NCBI GenBank assembly: GCA_019310785.1
Contig: JAFDDR010000017.1
Coordinates: 1-32,300, forward strand
Source: Deltaproteobacteria bacterium
GTDB taxonomy: Bacteria; Desulfobacterota; DSM-4660; Desulfatiglandales; Desulfatiglandaceae
Direction of reading: 5' to 3'
DNA length: 32,300 nt
The translations under genes and the position numbers were made by a program. Of this stretch, positions 25,068-32,300 are shown in pieces. Each line of letters begins with the position of its first letter. Position 1 is the first letter of the stretch. Under the pieces are notes generated by a model. The model saw only the letters and a program-made list of their open reading frames with translations. It did not search any database and had not been told where the DNA came from.

Positions 25068-25118
25068 ATTTCTTCTCAAAAAAGAGTGAACATTACCCAG
25101 GCATCAATAAATGAAACA

Positions 25119-26483
25119 TCATCGTACCCAGGACGGGTCGGTCTGATCTCCCTTCAAGAAAGTAATCCTTCTCTGGTTCTGGCCATTCGCGTTCATAATA
25201 TATAAATGATACCGGCCTCCCCTCTTGGAACTGAACATGATATACCTGCCGTCCGGAGACCAGCAGGGTTCTTCATTATCACCCTGATCCTCGGTCAGTC
25301 TTCTCAATTGACCGCCGTCGGCCCTCATCGTGTAAATATCAAAATGACCGCGGTCCATTGACACAAAGGCAATCCGGTTTAAACCGGACCATGAAGGAGA
25401 CGTATTATATTTTCCTTCAAAGGTCAGTCTCTCCTCAGTCCCCCGGATCAGATCAAGCAAGTAAATCTGCGGGGACCCGGATCGGTTAGAGACAAACGCA
25501 ATCTTTTTCCCGTCCGGCGAAAACGCGGGCGACACATCAATGCCCCAATGGTCGGTCAGCCGTTTTTTGATTTTCCCGTTTAGATCGATAGTGAATATAT
25601 CGGGGTTGCCTTTCAGGCTCAGTGTTAATGCCACCTCCTTAGCGTCCGGGGCCCAACAGGCCCCGATGTTCAAACCCTGTCTGCCTGAGAGTCGCTTAAC
25701 CCTGCCGGACCCTAAATTTTTTAGATACAGCATGGGCCCTGTGCCGTCCTTGTAAGAGTTATACGTGAGTTCTTCTCCATCAGGGGACCACGAGGGTGAG
25801 AGTGCAATGCTTTTGTCCGCTGTTACCTGGCGCACATTATGCCCATCATAATCGCACATATATATCTCTTTGTGACCGGAAGAATTTCCCACAAAGGCGA
25901 GTTTCGTAAGAAAGATACCCTCATGACCTGTCAATATTCGAATGATCTGGTTTCCAATCCTGTGCATAAGATAACGGTAACTCCCCACATCTCCCAAGGC
26001 CCTCATCCCGAAGATCTGCCGGCCCTGAAATACATCAAACAGCCGGACCTCCACTTCCAGGCTCCGGCCTATGCAGATATAACCCCCCTTTAAAAGAAGA
26101 TCCGCACCGATAACGGTCCAGTCCTTGAAACGAATACCTTCAAGGGTAAGCGATGCGCCCTTTTTTTCCAGAAAGGCATCCTTATCCATAGGGTTGAAAT
26201 AGCCGCTGAGATCAAGGTCATTGGATATTACACCCGGCAGCTTTGTGATCAGGTCCGGGTGCTCATTTTGGGAGGTCAAGTATCTAAAATCCGGGATGGC
26301 AATCTTGAATTTTCGAATAGAAGGGGCATTGATATCGATATACATCCTGCCGAAACTCTGCCCCGGAATAAAAAAAAGGACAAGAAACAGGAACACCAGC
26401 CTGCAAAACCTAAAACCGGCGTCCTTAGGGCCACAGAAAATTTTTAACCTTGAACCCATGGAAGATAGCAGCCTCCAGGTCAT
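25119..26483 (-). CDS. tolB: Tol-Pal system translocation protein TolB
   Basis: The 454-residue periplasmic protein has an N-terminal segment, a signal sequence (about 25-45), the TolB N-terminal domain (about 48-190) and a WD40-like beta-propeller built from repeated SPDG units (SPSWSPDG, SPAFSPDG, EPCWSPDG and variants, about 200-454). TolB bridges Pal and the TolQRA motor. The listed ATG overlaps the tolA stop in an ATGA arrangement, showing translational coupling. A second ATG at codon 9 (with GGAGG upstream) would shorten the long pre-signal stretch. Confidence 0.94.
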   Translation of the reverse strand: MTWRLLSSMGSRLKIFCGPKDAGFRFCRLVFLFLVLFFIPGQSFGRMYIDINAPSIRKFKIAIPDFRYLTSQNEHPDLITKLPGVISNDLDLSGYFNPMDKDAFLEKKGASLTLEGIRFKDWTVIGADLLLKGGYICIGRSLEVEVRLFDVFQGRQIFGMRALGDVGSYRYLMHRIGNQIIRILTGHEGIFLTKLAFVGNSSGHKEIYMCDYDGHNVRQVTADKSIALSPSWSPDGEELTYNSYKDGTGPMLYLKNLGSGRVKRLSGRQGLNIGACWAPDAKEVALTLSLKGNPDIFTIDLNGKIKKRLTDHWGIDVSPAFSPDGKKIAFVSNRSGSPQIYLLDLIRGTEERLTFEGKYNTSPSWSGLNRIAFVSMDRGHFDIYTMRADGGQLRRLTEDQGDNEEPCWSPDGRYIMFSSKRGGRYHLYIMNANGQNQRRITFLKGDQTDPSWVR

Positions 26484-27304
26484 TGTTCCTCCAGATCACT
26501 GAGATCGAACTTGATTTCAAATTCATCAAAGGTCCTTCTATAGCCTTCCGGGAAAGGGGGCAGTGGGTCTGACCGCTCAACCGCCTTTAAAACCGATTGA
26601 TCATAAATTACACTTTTAGATCGCTCTTTAAACCATGATTTCAGGATAGTGCCATTGCTTCTAACCTTTACCACCATGACGGCCCTGAGGTCTTTTTGTC
26701 TCTCAGGGCTTGTAAGGTCAACCGCATAGGACCAGTTGCTCTTTATCCAGTCTTCCACCTCCTGTTTGTACATGGCAATAATAATCCCGTCAGTTGCCCG
26801 ACCCCCGGCAGTCCCTTGCGCGCCGGCCGTCTTTACCCGCGTCTCAATCCTGTTAATGGCCTGACCAATGGGGTCCTTTTTTTCCGCCTTTACCTTCCTT
26901 TCGATTTTCGACACGGCCCGGTCTATAAGCCTGGATGGAGATACTTTCGGTTTCCCGGACTTCTTCTTTTTGGCTGAAAGGGTCCTTTTGGCGATGACAA
27001 CCGGCTTTTTTTTCTTATCCGCCTGGCGAATACGCTTAGCCGGCATAGCTTTTTTGGGAGCGGACAGTCTTTTACCCGTCTTTGCCTTAGCGCTAGTTTG
27101 TGCCTTTGACCGGGCCGGGCCCGGCATCTCCACCAGGTTCACTTCATACACCGTACCTCTGATGCGGGGTGTGGGCATGTAATCCGGAACAAACAGGATT
27201 GTGGAAAAGATCCCTAAATGAAGGAACAGGGACAGGATCAGCATTCTGTCCCATTTCGGGTCCATCATGTTATTGGAACTGGGTTTAACCAATAGAGCTT
27301 CCAT
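26480..27304 (-). CDS. tolA: TolA-like protein with TonB-type C-terminal domain
   Basis: The 274-residue protein has a single N-terminal membrane helix (about 20-43), a Lys/Ala-rich periplasmic linker (about 65-170) and a TonB/TolA C-terminal domain (about 180-270) with VVKVRSNGTI and DPLPPFPEG. It is shorter than enterobacterial TolA (about 420), mainly in the helical linker. Its place between tolR and tolB identifies it as the energised link to TolB/Pal. It starts five bases after the tolR stop. Confidence 0.88.
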   Translation of the reverse strand: MEALLVKPSSNNMMDPKWDRMLILSLFLHLGIFSTILFVPDYMPTPRIRGTVYEVNLVEMPGPARSKAQTSAKAKTGKRLSAPKKAMPAKRIRQADKKKKPVVIAKRTLSAKKKKSGKPKVSPSRLIDRAVSKIERKVKAEKKDPIGQAINRIETRVKTAGAQGTAGGRATDGIIIAMYKQEVEDWIKSNWSYAVDLTSPERQKDLRAVMVVKVRSNGTILKSWFKERSKSVIYDQSVLKAVERSDPLPPFPEGYRRTFDEFEIKFDLSDLEEQ

Positions 27305-27309
27305 AAAAG

Positions 27310-27711
27310 TCAGTCCACGGGTTCGGTGACCATTCCTAATTTATCAATCCCTGCCCTCTTGATCCTCGAAATGACTTTGATGACAAATCCGTATGGTACA
27401 TCCTTGTCCGCCCGTAACAGAATTTCCTTGTCTCTACGGTTTTGAAAAATCTTTTTGACCTTTTTCTCCAGGCCGTCAAGCTCGATCCGGTAGTTTTCCA
27501 GGTAAATTTCCCTTTTTTTGTTAACCGTTAATATCAAAGGGTCTTCCCGGGTCTTGATGGGCTTTACCGTGGTTTGGGGAAGGTTGACTTCCACACCCTG
27601 CATCATCATTGGCGCTGTAACCATAAAAATGATAAGAAGGACCAGCATCACGTCAACAAGCGGCGTGACATTGATATCCGACATGAATCTTTTGGTATTG
27701 TTGGCCTGCAT
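27310..27711 (-). CDS. tolR: Biopolymer transport protein TolR (ExbD family)
   Basis: The 133-residue protein has one membrane helix (about 17-37) containing the proton-path Asp20 in TPLVDVMLVLLIIFM, then a periplasmic domain ending in the usual DKDVPYG and IKRAG elements. With TolQ it forms the proton-driven motor that energises TolA. It begins five bases after tolQ ends. Confidence 0.95.
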   Translation of the reverse strand: MQANNTKRFMSDINVTPLVDVMLVLLIIFMVTAPMMMQGVEVNLPQTTVKPIKTREDPLILTVNKKREIYLENYRIELDGLEKKVKKIFQNRRDKEILLRADKDVPYGFVIKVISRIKRAGIDKLGMVTEPVD

Positions 27712-27716
27712 ATATC

Positions 27717-28517
27717 CTATCTGCTTAGCCTGCTGATCCTTTGTTTTTTAAAGAATTGTCTTTCCACGGTGCTCAAGAAATCAGATGTAAAGATATCCAT
27801 TTCCGACCCGAGGGCACCGATCTTGTGGGAATAGTAGTTGAATGCCACAACCGCCGGTATAGCGGCTACCAGGCCTGCGGCCGTGGCAATAAGGGCCTCG
27901 GAGATTCCCGGCGCTACAACCGCCAGGTTGGCGGCGCCCTTAAGTCCTATGCTCCGAAAAGACTCCATAATACCCCAAACAGTACCGAAAAGGCCGATAA
28001 AAGGGGTGGTATTACCGGTGGTGGCCAGAAAGCTTATCCCTCGCTCCAACCTGTTTGTCTGGTCAATGGTCGCCTTTCTCAAGGATCGCTCCAAATTGTC
28101 CATAATGACCTGCTGGGATCGTGAGGCCGCATCCCCGCCAGGCGCATCCCGGTCATTCTGTGAATCCAAAGACGTCTGAATTTTCCGGATCCGGTTGAAT
28201 TCAGCATATCCACTGCTGAAAAGACGGGCCACCGGGCTATATGTTAGATCTTCACACGTTTTATAAATCTCTTTCAGATCCCTGTTTTCCCAGAAAAGTT
28301 TCAGAAACTCTTCAGTCTCTTGTTTTGCCTTACTCAACAACCTGAATTTCACGAATATAATGGCCCAGGAGATGACGGAAAAAAATAAAAGGACCAGCAG
28401 GACAAACTTAACCATCAGCCCTGCGTGGATTATCATCTGGAGGATATCACTGCCATAAAAAGCCTGCATTGAAAGGCCGGACGAAATCTGAATAATAAAC
28501 AGGAGACTAATCATCAT
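27717..28517 (-). CDS. tolQ: Proton channel protein TolQ (MotA/TolQ/ExbB family)
   Basis: This 266-residue inner-membrane protein has three helices: one near 30-58 and two near 175-200 and 215-240, in segments TGNTTPFIGLFGTVWG and ATAAGLVAAIPAVVA that line the channel. AGAGGAAAT precedes two consecutive ATGs (28517 and 28514). It is the first gene of the tolQRAB run. The 180 bp upstream hold inverted heptad arrays and, presumably, its promoter. Confidence 0.95.
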   Translation of the reverse strand: MMISLLFIIQISSGLSMQAFYGSDILQMIIHAGLMVKFVLLVLLFFSVISWAIIFVKFRLLSKAKQETEEFLKLFWENRDLKEIYKTCEDLTYSPVARLFSSGYAEFNRIRKIQTSLDSQNDRDAPGGDAASRSQQVIMDNLERSLRKATIDQTNRLERGISFLATTGNTTPFIGLFGTVWGIMESFRSIGLKGAANLAVVAPGISEALIATAAGLVAAIPAVVAFNYYSHKIGALGSEMDIFTSDFLSTVERQFFKKQRISRLSR

Positions 28518-28539
28518 ATTTCCTCTTTAAATTCATAGG

Positions 28540-28630
28540 CGTTCACAGGTTCAGGGTTGAACGTTTCTAAGTTTTCCGGTTGGTTATTTTTAACCCTGAA
28601 CCTCTGAACCGTGAACCCGTGAACGGTTAC
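28540..28630. repeat. Heptad repeat arrays H3, inverted pair between mobB and tolQ
   Basis: The left arm at 28540-28563 (GTTCACAGGTTCAGGGTT) faces a right arm at 28592-28630 (AACCCTGAACCTCTGAAC and further units). The arms can fold into a long hairpin over about 28 bases, with a T-rich loop edge. It could end the mob transcript before tolQ. Confidence 0.7.
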
Positions 28631-28694
28631 CATACTTCTATAATTACAATCATCAGCTTTCAAGAAGAATTTGGTCTTCAGAAAATATTGCAGT

Positions 28695-29240
28695 TCATAA
28701 AACCGCTTCTCGCTTTGTTATGGTAACTGTCTGAACCATGTTGAAACGGTTTATCAAAAAATCGGCCAACCCTTCGATATCATCTGTCAAAAACCGGGGA
28801 ACCCCGATATCGACCGGGGCATCGCTTATCAGGGCCATCAGATGCTCGTCACCCTGTAAAAGGGGTTTTTCATGGACCTCGGGTCTGAAGACTTCTAATT
28901 TGGCATTGTCGCCCCGTTTATACCCCTCGGTCAGGATTATGTCCACTCCGGCAAAAAGCAGGGCCAGTTCCTGCGGCTTGTGATCATGATCAACATCCAT
29001 GGACATCCCGATTCGGGAAGGAGTAGATATAATGGTTACGGCCGCGCCTGCCTGCTTATGCCGCCAGCTATCTTTCCCGGGTTTATCCATATCAAAATCG
29101 TGCAAATGATGCTTGATAGTCCCCACCCTGATGCCGCGCCGCGTGAGTTCGGGGATCAGCTTTTCCATAAGAGTGGTCTTTCCCGCACCGGACGAGCCCA
29201 CAATAGAAATAATCGGTAATCCAGTCTTTCCTGTAAGCAT
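28695..29240 (-). CDS. mobB: Molybdopterin-guanine dinucleotide biosynthesis protein B (MobB)
   Basis: This 181-residue P-loop GTPase assists MobA in attaching GMP to molybdopterin. The Walker A motif is GSSGAGKTT, followed by the family stretch GTIKHHLHDFD, a KPGKDSWRHKQAGA segment and DIILTEGYKRG. The length is usual. AAGG lies seven bases before the ATG. It is the last gene of a moeA-moeA-modE-mobB run on the minus strand, with a 26-bp gap after the modE-like gene. Confidence 0.93.
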   Translation of the reverse strand: MLTGKTGLPIISIVGSSGAGKTTLMEKLIPELTRRGIRVGTIKHHLHDFDMDKPGKDSWRHKQAGAAVTIISTPSRIGMSMDVDHDHKPQELALLFAGVDIILTEGYKRGDNAKLEVFRPEVHEKPLLQGDEHLMALISDAPVDIGVPRFLTDDIEGLADFLINRFNMVQTVTITKREAVL

Positions 29241-29266
29241 ATGTAACCTTCACTTTCAGTCTTAAG

Positions 29267-29608
29267 CTATGCCTTTTTCCGGCCGAATATGCCGGAAAAG
29301 ATTTTATCTTCCTCTTCTAAACACCGTTTTTTTAAGAGACTATATTTTTCAAGAAGTTCCCTACCCTCCTCTGTCAGCCAGGTCCCCTTTTTCCTGTCCG
29401 TATGGACAATCCTGTAGTTCAGATATTGTTCAGTAGCCTTAATTTTGCCCCAGGCCGCCTTATAGGACATCTTCATTATCTTTGAGGTCTTGTTAATTGA
29501 TCCCGTCTTTTCGATGGTCTCCAGGATTTCTTTTCTCCCCTCGCCCATGATGATGCGATCCTGTTCATCAACGAGCCACTGCCTTGATTTTAATTTAATC
29601 TGTACCAT
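29267..29608 (-). CDS. ModE-like molybdate-responsive HTH regulator lacking TOBE domains
   Basis: The 113-residue protein starts at ATG 29606-29608, one base after the moeA stop and with AAGGAG upstream. This overrules an open extension to 29665. The winged helix of the ModE N-terminal domain is clear: GRKEILETIEKTGSINKTSK, then MSYKAAWGKI and a wing with KKGTWLTEEGREL. The TOBE molybdate-binding half of E. coli ModE is absent, so metal sensing must come from elsewhere or this is a regulator of a different signal. Its coupling to MoeA-PBP, whose C-terminal domain looks like an oxyanion-binding fold, is suggestive. Confidence 0.88.
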   Translation of the reverse strand: MVQIKLKSRQWLVDEQDRIIMGEGRKEILETIEKTGSINKTSKIMKMSYKAAWGKIKATEQYLNYRIVHTDRKKGTWLTEEGRELLEKYSLLKKRCLEEEDKIFSGIFGRKKA

Positions 29609-29609
29609 C

Positions 29610-31462
29610 TCAGTCTCCTTCCACTTCCATCCACAATCGGCCACTCTCGGATGGGTCATAGCCACCTAAGGAAATGACCCTTTCACGGAAATGCCGGGAC
29701 CGGATCGTCTCCAGCGCTGTCTGGATATTGGGCTGATCCAGCATTGCACTTGGAATAATCAGGTCATACTGTTCCCGTTCCATTGGAACAAAGTCCAGAT
29801 CCAGGGCCTTAGCCGCAGCAAATATGCCCATGCCGCAGTCTGCCGCACCACTTAAGACATCCACTGCCACTGCCATGTGGGTGAATTCATCGTGGTCATA
29901 CCCCCTTATTGTTTCCGACTTTATCCCTGATTGATTTAACTTGTAATCAAAAAGAACGCGGGTCCCTGATCCTGCCTGGCGGTTGACAAAGGTTATATCA
30001 TCCCTGACAAGGTCGGCGATCCCCTTAATACCCTTTGGATTCCCCTTTGCCACAATCAATCCCTGGTCCCTCAGCACCAGGTTAAAGACGCTGACCTTAA
30101 CTCCTTTTAAGTATTTCTTGATGTACGAGATATTGTACTGGCCGGTATCCGTGTCCAAAAGATGGGACCCTGAAAGGTGACATGTCCCCTTTTTTAACGC
30201 GATCAGCCCGCCGAGGCTCCCCACATTACCCGACGAAATGCGGATATTACGTCCATTACGCCTGATTTCGTCGGCTAAGATATCAATGGTGATGTCATGA
30301 CTTCCGATGACGACAACGGTATTTAAGAGTTCGCTCTCCTCCACGAGGAGTTCGGCCTCAACCTCTTCATTATGTGAAATGCCCTCGGACAGGGCCGGTA
30401 TTCGAAGAATGCCCTCCGCCCTGGTCAACGTGGTGACAGAGCCGGCGGCCCTGGGAAGCGGAGTAGCCACATACCCGGAACCCACCTTGCCCATGTTGAC
30501 CCGCAAAAATTCCTCTATGCCCAGCTTTGAAGGGAGGTCCCTTGTGGGTTGTACCTTTATGACCTCGCTTTTTGGAGCATGGCGACCCTGAAGGCTGAAA
30601 AGCAGAGGCCTTACAAATTGTTCAAAGGAAAGGGTTGCGGAGACAGCATACCCGGGATTACCCACAACGGGCTTTCCATACGCAATACCAAGGATAGTCG
30701 GCTTACCAGGCATCATTGCAACACCATGGACCAGGACCTCACCCATTTCACCGATCATATGCACCGTGTAATCCTTGCTCCCCGCCGAGGACCCGGCATT
30801 TACGATAACCACATGGGCATCCGATTCAATGGCTGTAGTCAGGGCATGGCGTATCTTGTCTTCAACATCCGGGACAATATCATAAATGATCGGAATGCCG
30901 TCACACTCACGAACCAGCCCGGCGAGAATCAAGGAATTGTACTCGATGATTCGACCCTTGCCCAGGGCTTCCGTCTCTTTCAGATCCCTGTGATGCACGA
31001 GTTCGGAGCCTGTAGGAATAATGGCCACCCGTGGTTTTTCCCGGACTTTGACGGAAAATACACCCGCACTTACAAGGGCACCCACATCATAGGGCCGGAT
31101 CCTGTGATTTTGCGGGAGAAGCAGTTGGGTCGCCACAATGTCTTCCCCCACCTTGCGCACATGTTGCCACGGATAGCTGGGAGCCCGGATTTCAACACGT
31201 TCTTCATCTATCTCATGTATTTTCTCCACCATGATAACCGAATCAAATTCCTTGGGAAGGGCTTGACCCGTGTTTATCCAGATGGCATTTTTCCCTATTT
31301 TCAAGATCTTGGGCCGCTGCTCCGTGGTCCCATAGGTCTCCTCGGCCCTCACGGCAATACCGTCCATGGCCGCGGAATGAAATGAGGGGGCGGAGCGTTT
31401 TGCAAAAACCGGCTCTGCCGTGCTTCAAGGCCCTTCATGGAAAGATAAACATTACGCTTCAT
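29610..31462 (-). CDS. moeA: Molybdopterin molybdenumtransferase MoeA fused to a PBP-like domain; 5' end carries a one-base frameshift
   Basis: MoeA inserts metal into adenylylated molybdopterin. The open frame downstream of 31367 starts at MDGIAVRAEETYGT, in the middle of the MoeA core. Upstream, ATG 31460-31462 begins MKRNVYLSMKGLEARQSRF in one frame, while the next frame gives AKRSAPSFHSAAMDG. Adding one T to the five-T run near 31423-31427 would join them into the classic N-terminus, so this is a -1 slip or a consensus error. Further motifs are NAGSSAGSKD, PGKPTILG and GNPGYAVS. Residues from about 350 of the open frame are a periplasmic-binding-protein-like domain (PF12727-type) that is thought to bind molybdate or tungstate. 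The start of modE is one base after its stop. Confidence 0.88.
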
Positions 31463-31496
31463 TCATATATCCCCGTTGATCACTTGCGATTCTTGT

Positions 31497-31740
31497 AACC
31501 GTTCACAGGTTCACGGTTCAAGGGTTCAGAGGTTCAAAGGTTGTATTGTCATCACCATATGCCATTTTATGAAAGTTTTGTACGGGAAAACCGACCGCTT
31601 CCATATCCCCACAAATCTGGAACATGGTACCTGGCAATGATGTGGCAACCCCGCATTTTTTACGAGGATTTCGGGGACCCAATTTCAGTCTTTTCCCTAA
31701 CCCTGAACCTTTGAACCCCTGAACCCCTGAACAGTTACCG
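31497..31740. repeat. Heptad repeat arrays H4 flanking about 155 bp between the two moeA genes
   Basis: The left arm at 31497-31541 has six GGTTCAN units; the right arm at 31699-31740 has six TGAACCN units in inverse orientation. The middle holds an open minus-strand frame of about 50 codons (part of 31518-31748) whose start lies in the right arm. A hairpin CCCCG/CGGGG lies at about 31652-31675. No Moco riboswitch fold was recognised. Confidence 0.65.
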
Positions 31741-32300
31741 TTAAACAAGCATTACCTCCACCTTTTGTCCCTGATAAAGGCCTTCCGTATTCATGTCAAT
31801 ACGGACAAGGCCGTCAGCACCCACGAGCGTGGAGATCAGGCCTGATTTTCCGAATATCGGTTCGGCAGTCAGTGTCCCCCTGTTTTTAATTAGCTTAACA
31901 CGAACATAATCCTCCCTGCCGCTGGCTGATTCCAGATTCCTGCTCAGTTCAGCCTTCACCAGGGAATGAACCCCTCTGCCAAAAACCGTTTGACCGGAAA
32001 GCCTTCCGATCAATCGAGCAAGAAAGACCTCGGCCACCACTAAGGCGGATGCCACGTGGCCCGGAAGCCCGATAACGGGTTGAGGTCCGGTCCTGCCGAT
32101 AATAGTCGGTTTACCCGGACTGATGGATATACCGTGAACGAGCAGTTCAAAGTCTTTTAGTGTCTCAAAGACCTTGAGCGTGAGATCTCTTGTCCCAACC
32201 GAGCTTCCGCCAGATATCCAGACCGCATCCGCCTGGCTGAGCCCCTTTTCAACCATTCCCTTCATGGGTTCAAACTCGTCAGGACACAGGCCCGCATATA
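31741..32300 (-). CDS. Second MoeA-like protein, C-terminal part (gene runs off the window)
   Basis: The frame is open to the window edge, so the 5' end is missing; the ATG at 32265 is internal. Visible motifs are ISGGSSVGTRD, SPGKPTI and GLPGHVAS of the MoeA MPT-binding core, then the C-terminal beta domain (about the last 75 residues) ending VEVMLV. No PBP domain follows. Two MoeA paralogues side by side are common in anaerobes with both Mo and W enzymes, where they may serve different metals. That reading is inference. Confidence 0.9.
   Translation of the reverse strand, partial: YAGLCPDEFEPMKGMVEKGLSQADAVWISGGSSVGTRDLTLKVFETLKDFELLVHGISISPGKPTIIGRTGPQPVIGLPGHVASALVVAEVFLARLIGRLSGQTVFGRGVHSLVKAELSRNLESASGREDYVRVKLIKNRGTLTAEPIFGKSGLISTLVGADGLVRIDMNTEGLYQGQKVEVMLV

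Noticed and set aside
31480-31740. Possible Moco riboswitch upstream of moeA
   Set aside because: Hairpins are present but are explained by the inverted heptad arrays. The conserved Moco motif pattern could not be matched by eye.

Overview
The window looks like a chromosomal segment of a Gram-negative bacterium. It carries a complete Tol-Pal set (tolQ-tolR-tolA-tolB, then pal-cpoB), a LpxL-type acyltransferase and an RND/MMPL exporter. Orphan hybrid sensor kinases, a ModE-like regulator beside two MoeA paralogues (one fused to a PBP-like domain) and intergenic heptad repeats suggest a Desulfobacterota (deltaproteobacterial) anaerobe. That taxonomic call is inference from gene style and was not tested.

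Layout. Bases 1-389 are a gene-free leader with a dispersed repeat. 417-3422 (+) encodes an orphan hybrid sensor kinase, followed by a small ORF interrupted by an in-frame TAG. From 17.9 kb down to 3.7 kb, nearly everything is on the minus strand. In transcription order it reads: an MA-type metallopeptidase with an in-frame UGA, an FMN/Fe-S/FAD enoate-reductase-like enzyme, a hot-dog thioesterase, a fused fatty-acid kinase/binding protein (FakA-FakB), an MMPL exporter fused to a methyltransferase, a LpxL-type acyltransferase, a truncated ketosynthase, an acyl carrier protein upstream of it, a PlsC acyltransferase and a B12-binding radical SAM enzyme. This resembles aryl-polyene or ladderane-type lipid clusters, but no ketoreductase or dehydratase is visible here. 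18.3-20.8 kb holds a NamZ-type (DUF1343) protein, a small HTH protein with a partner, and a secreted thermonuclease. 21.2-28.5 kb holds a CLC/CBS protein and the Tol-Pal genes. 28.7-32.3 kb is a molybdenum-cofactor operon (moeA, moeA-PBP, modE-like, mobB).

Four reading frames are interrupted: the ketosynthase by a 14-bp tandem duplication, moeA by a one-base slip in a T run, the MA peptidase by UGA, and a small ORF by TAG. Each could be real, but together they also raise the possibility of consensus errors or gene decay. The UGA is followed by a hairpin that fits the bacterial SECIS layout, which makes it the best candidate for an undescribed recoding event.

Intergenic DNA is unusually rich in repeats. 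There are heptameric GGTTCAN arrays, mostly in inverted pairs, an approximately 190-220 bp element present twice in opposite orientation around the lipid cluster (5.3 and 20.9 kb), and a 169-bp MITE-like element inside the Tol-Pal locus. No tRNA, rRNA or CRISPR array was recognised.
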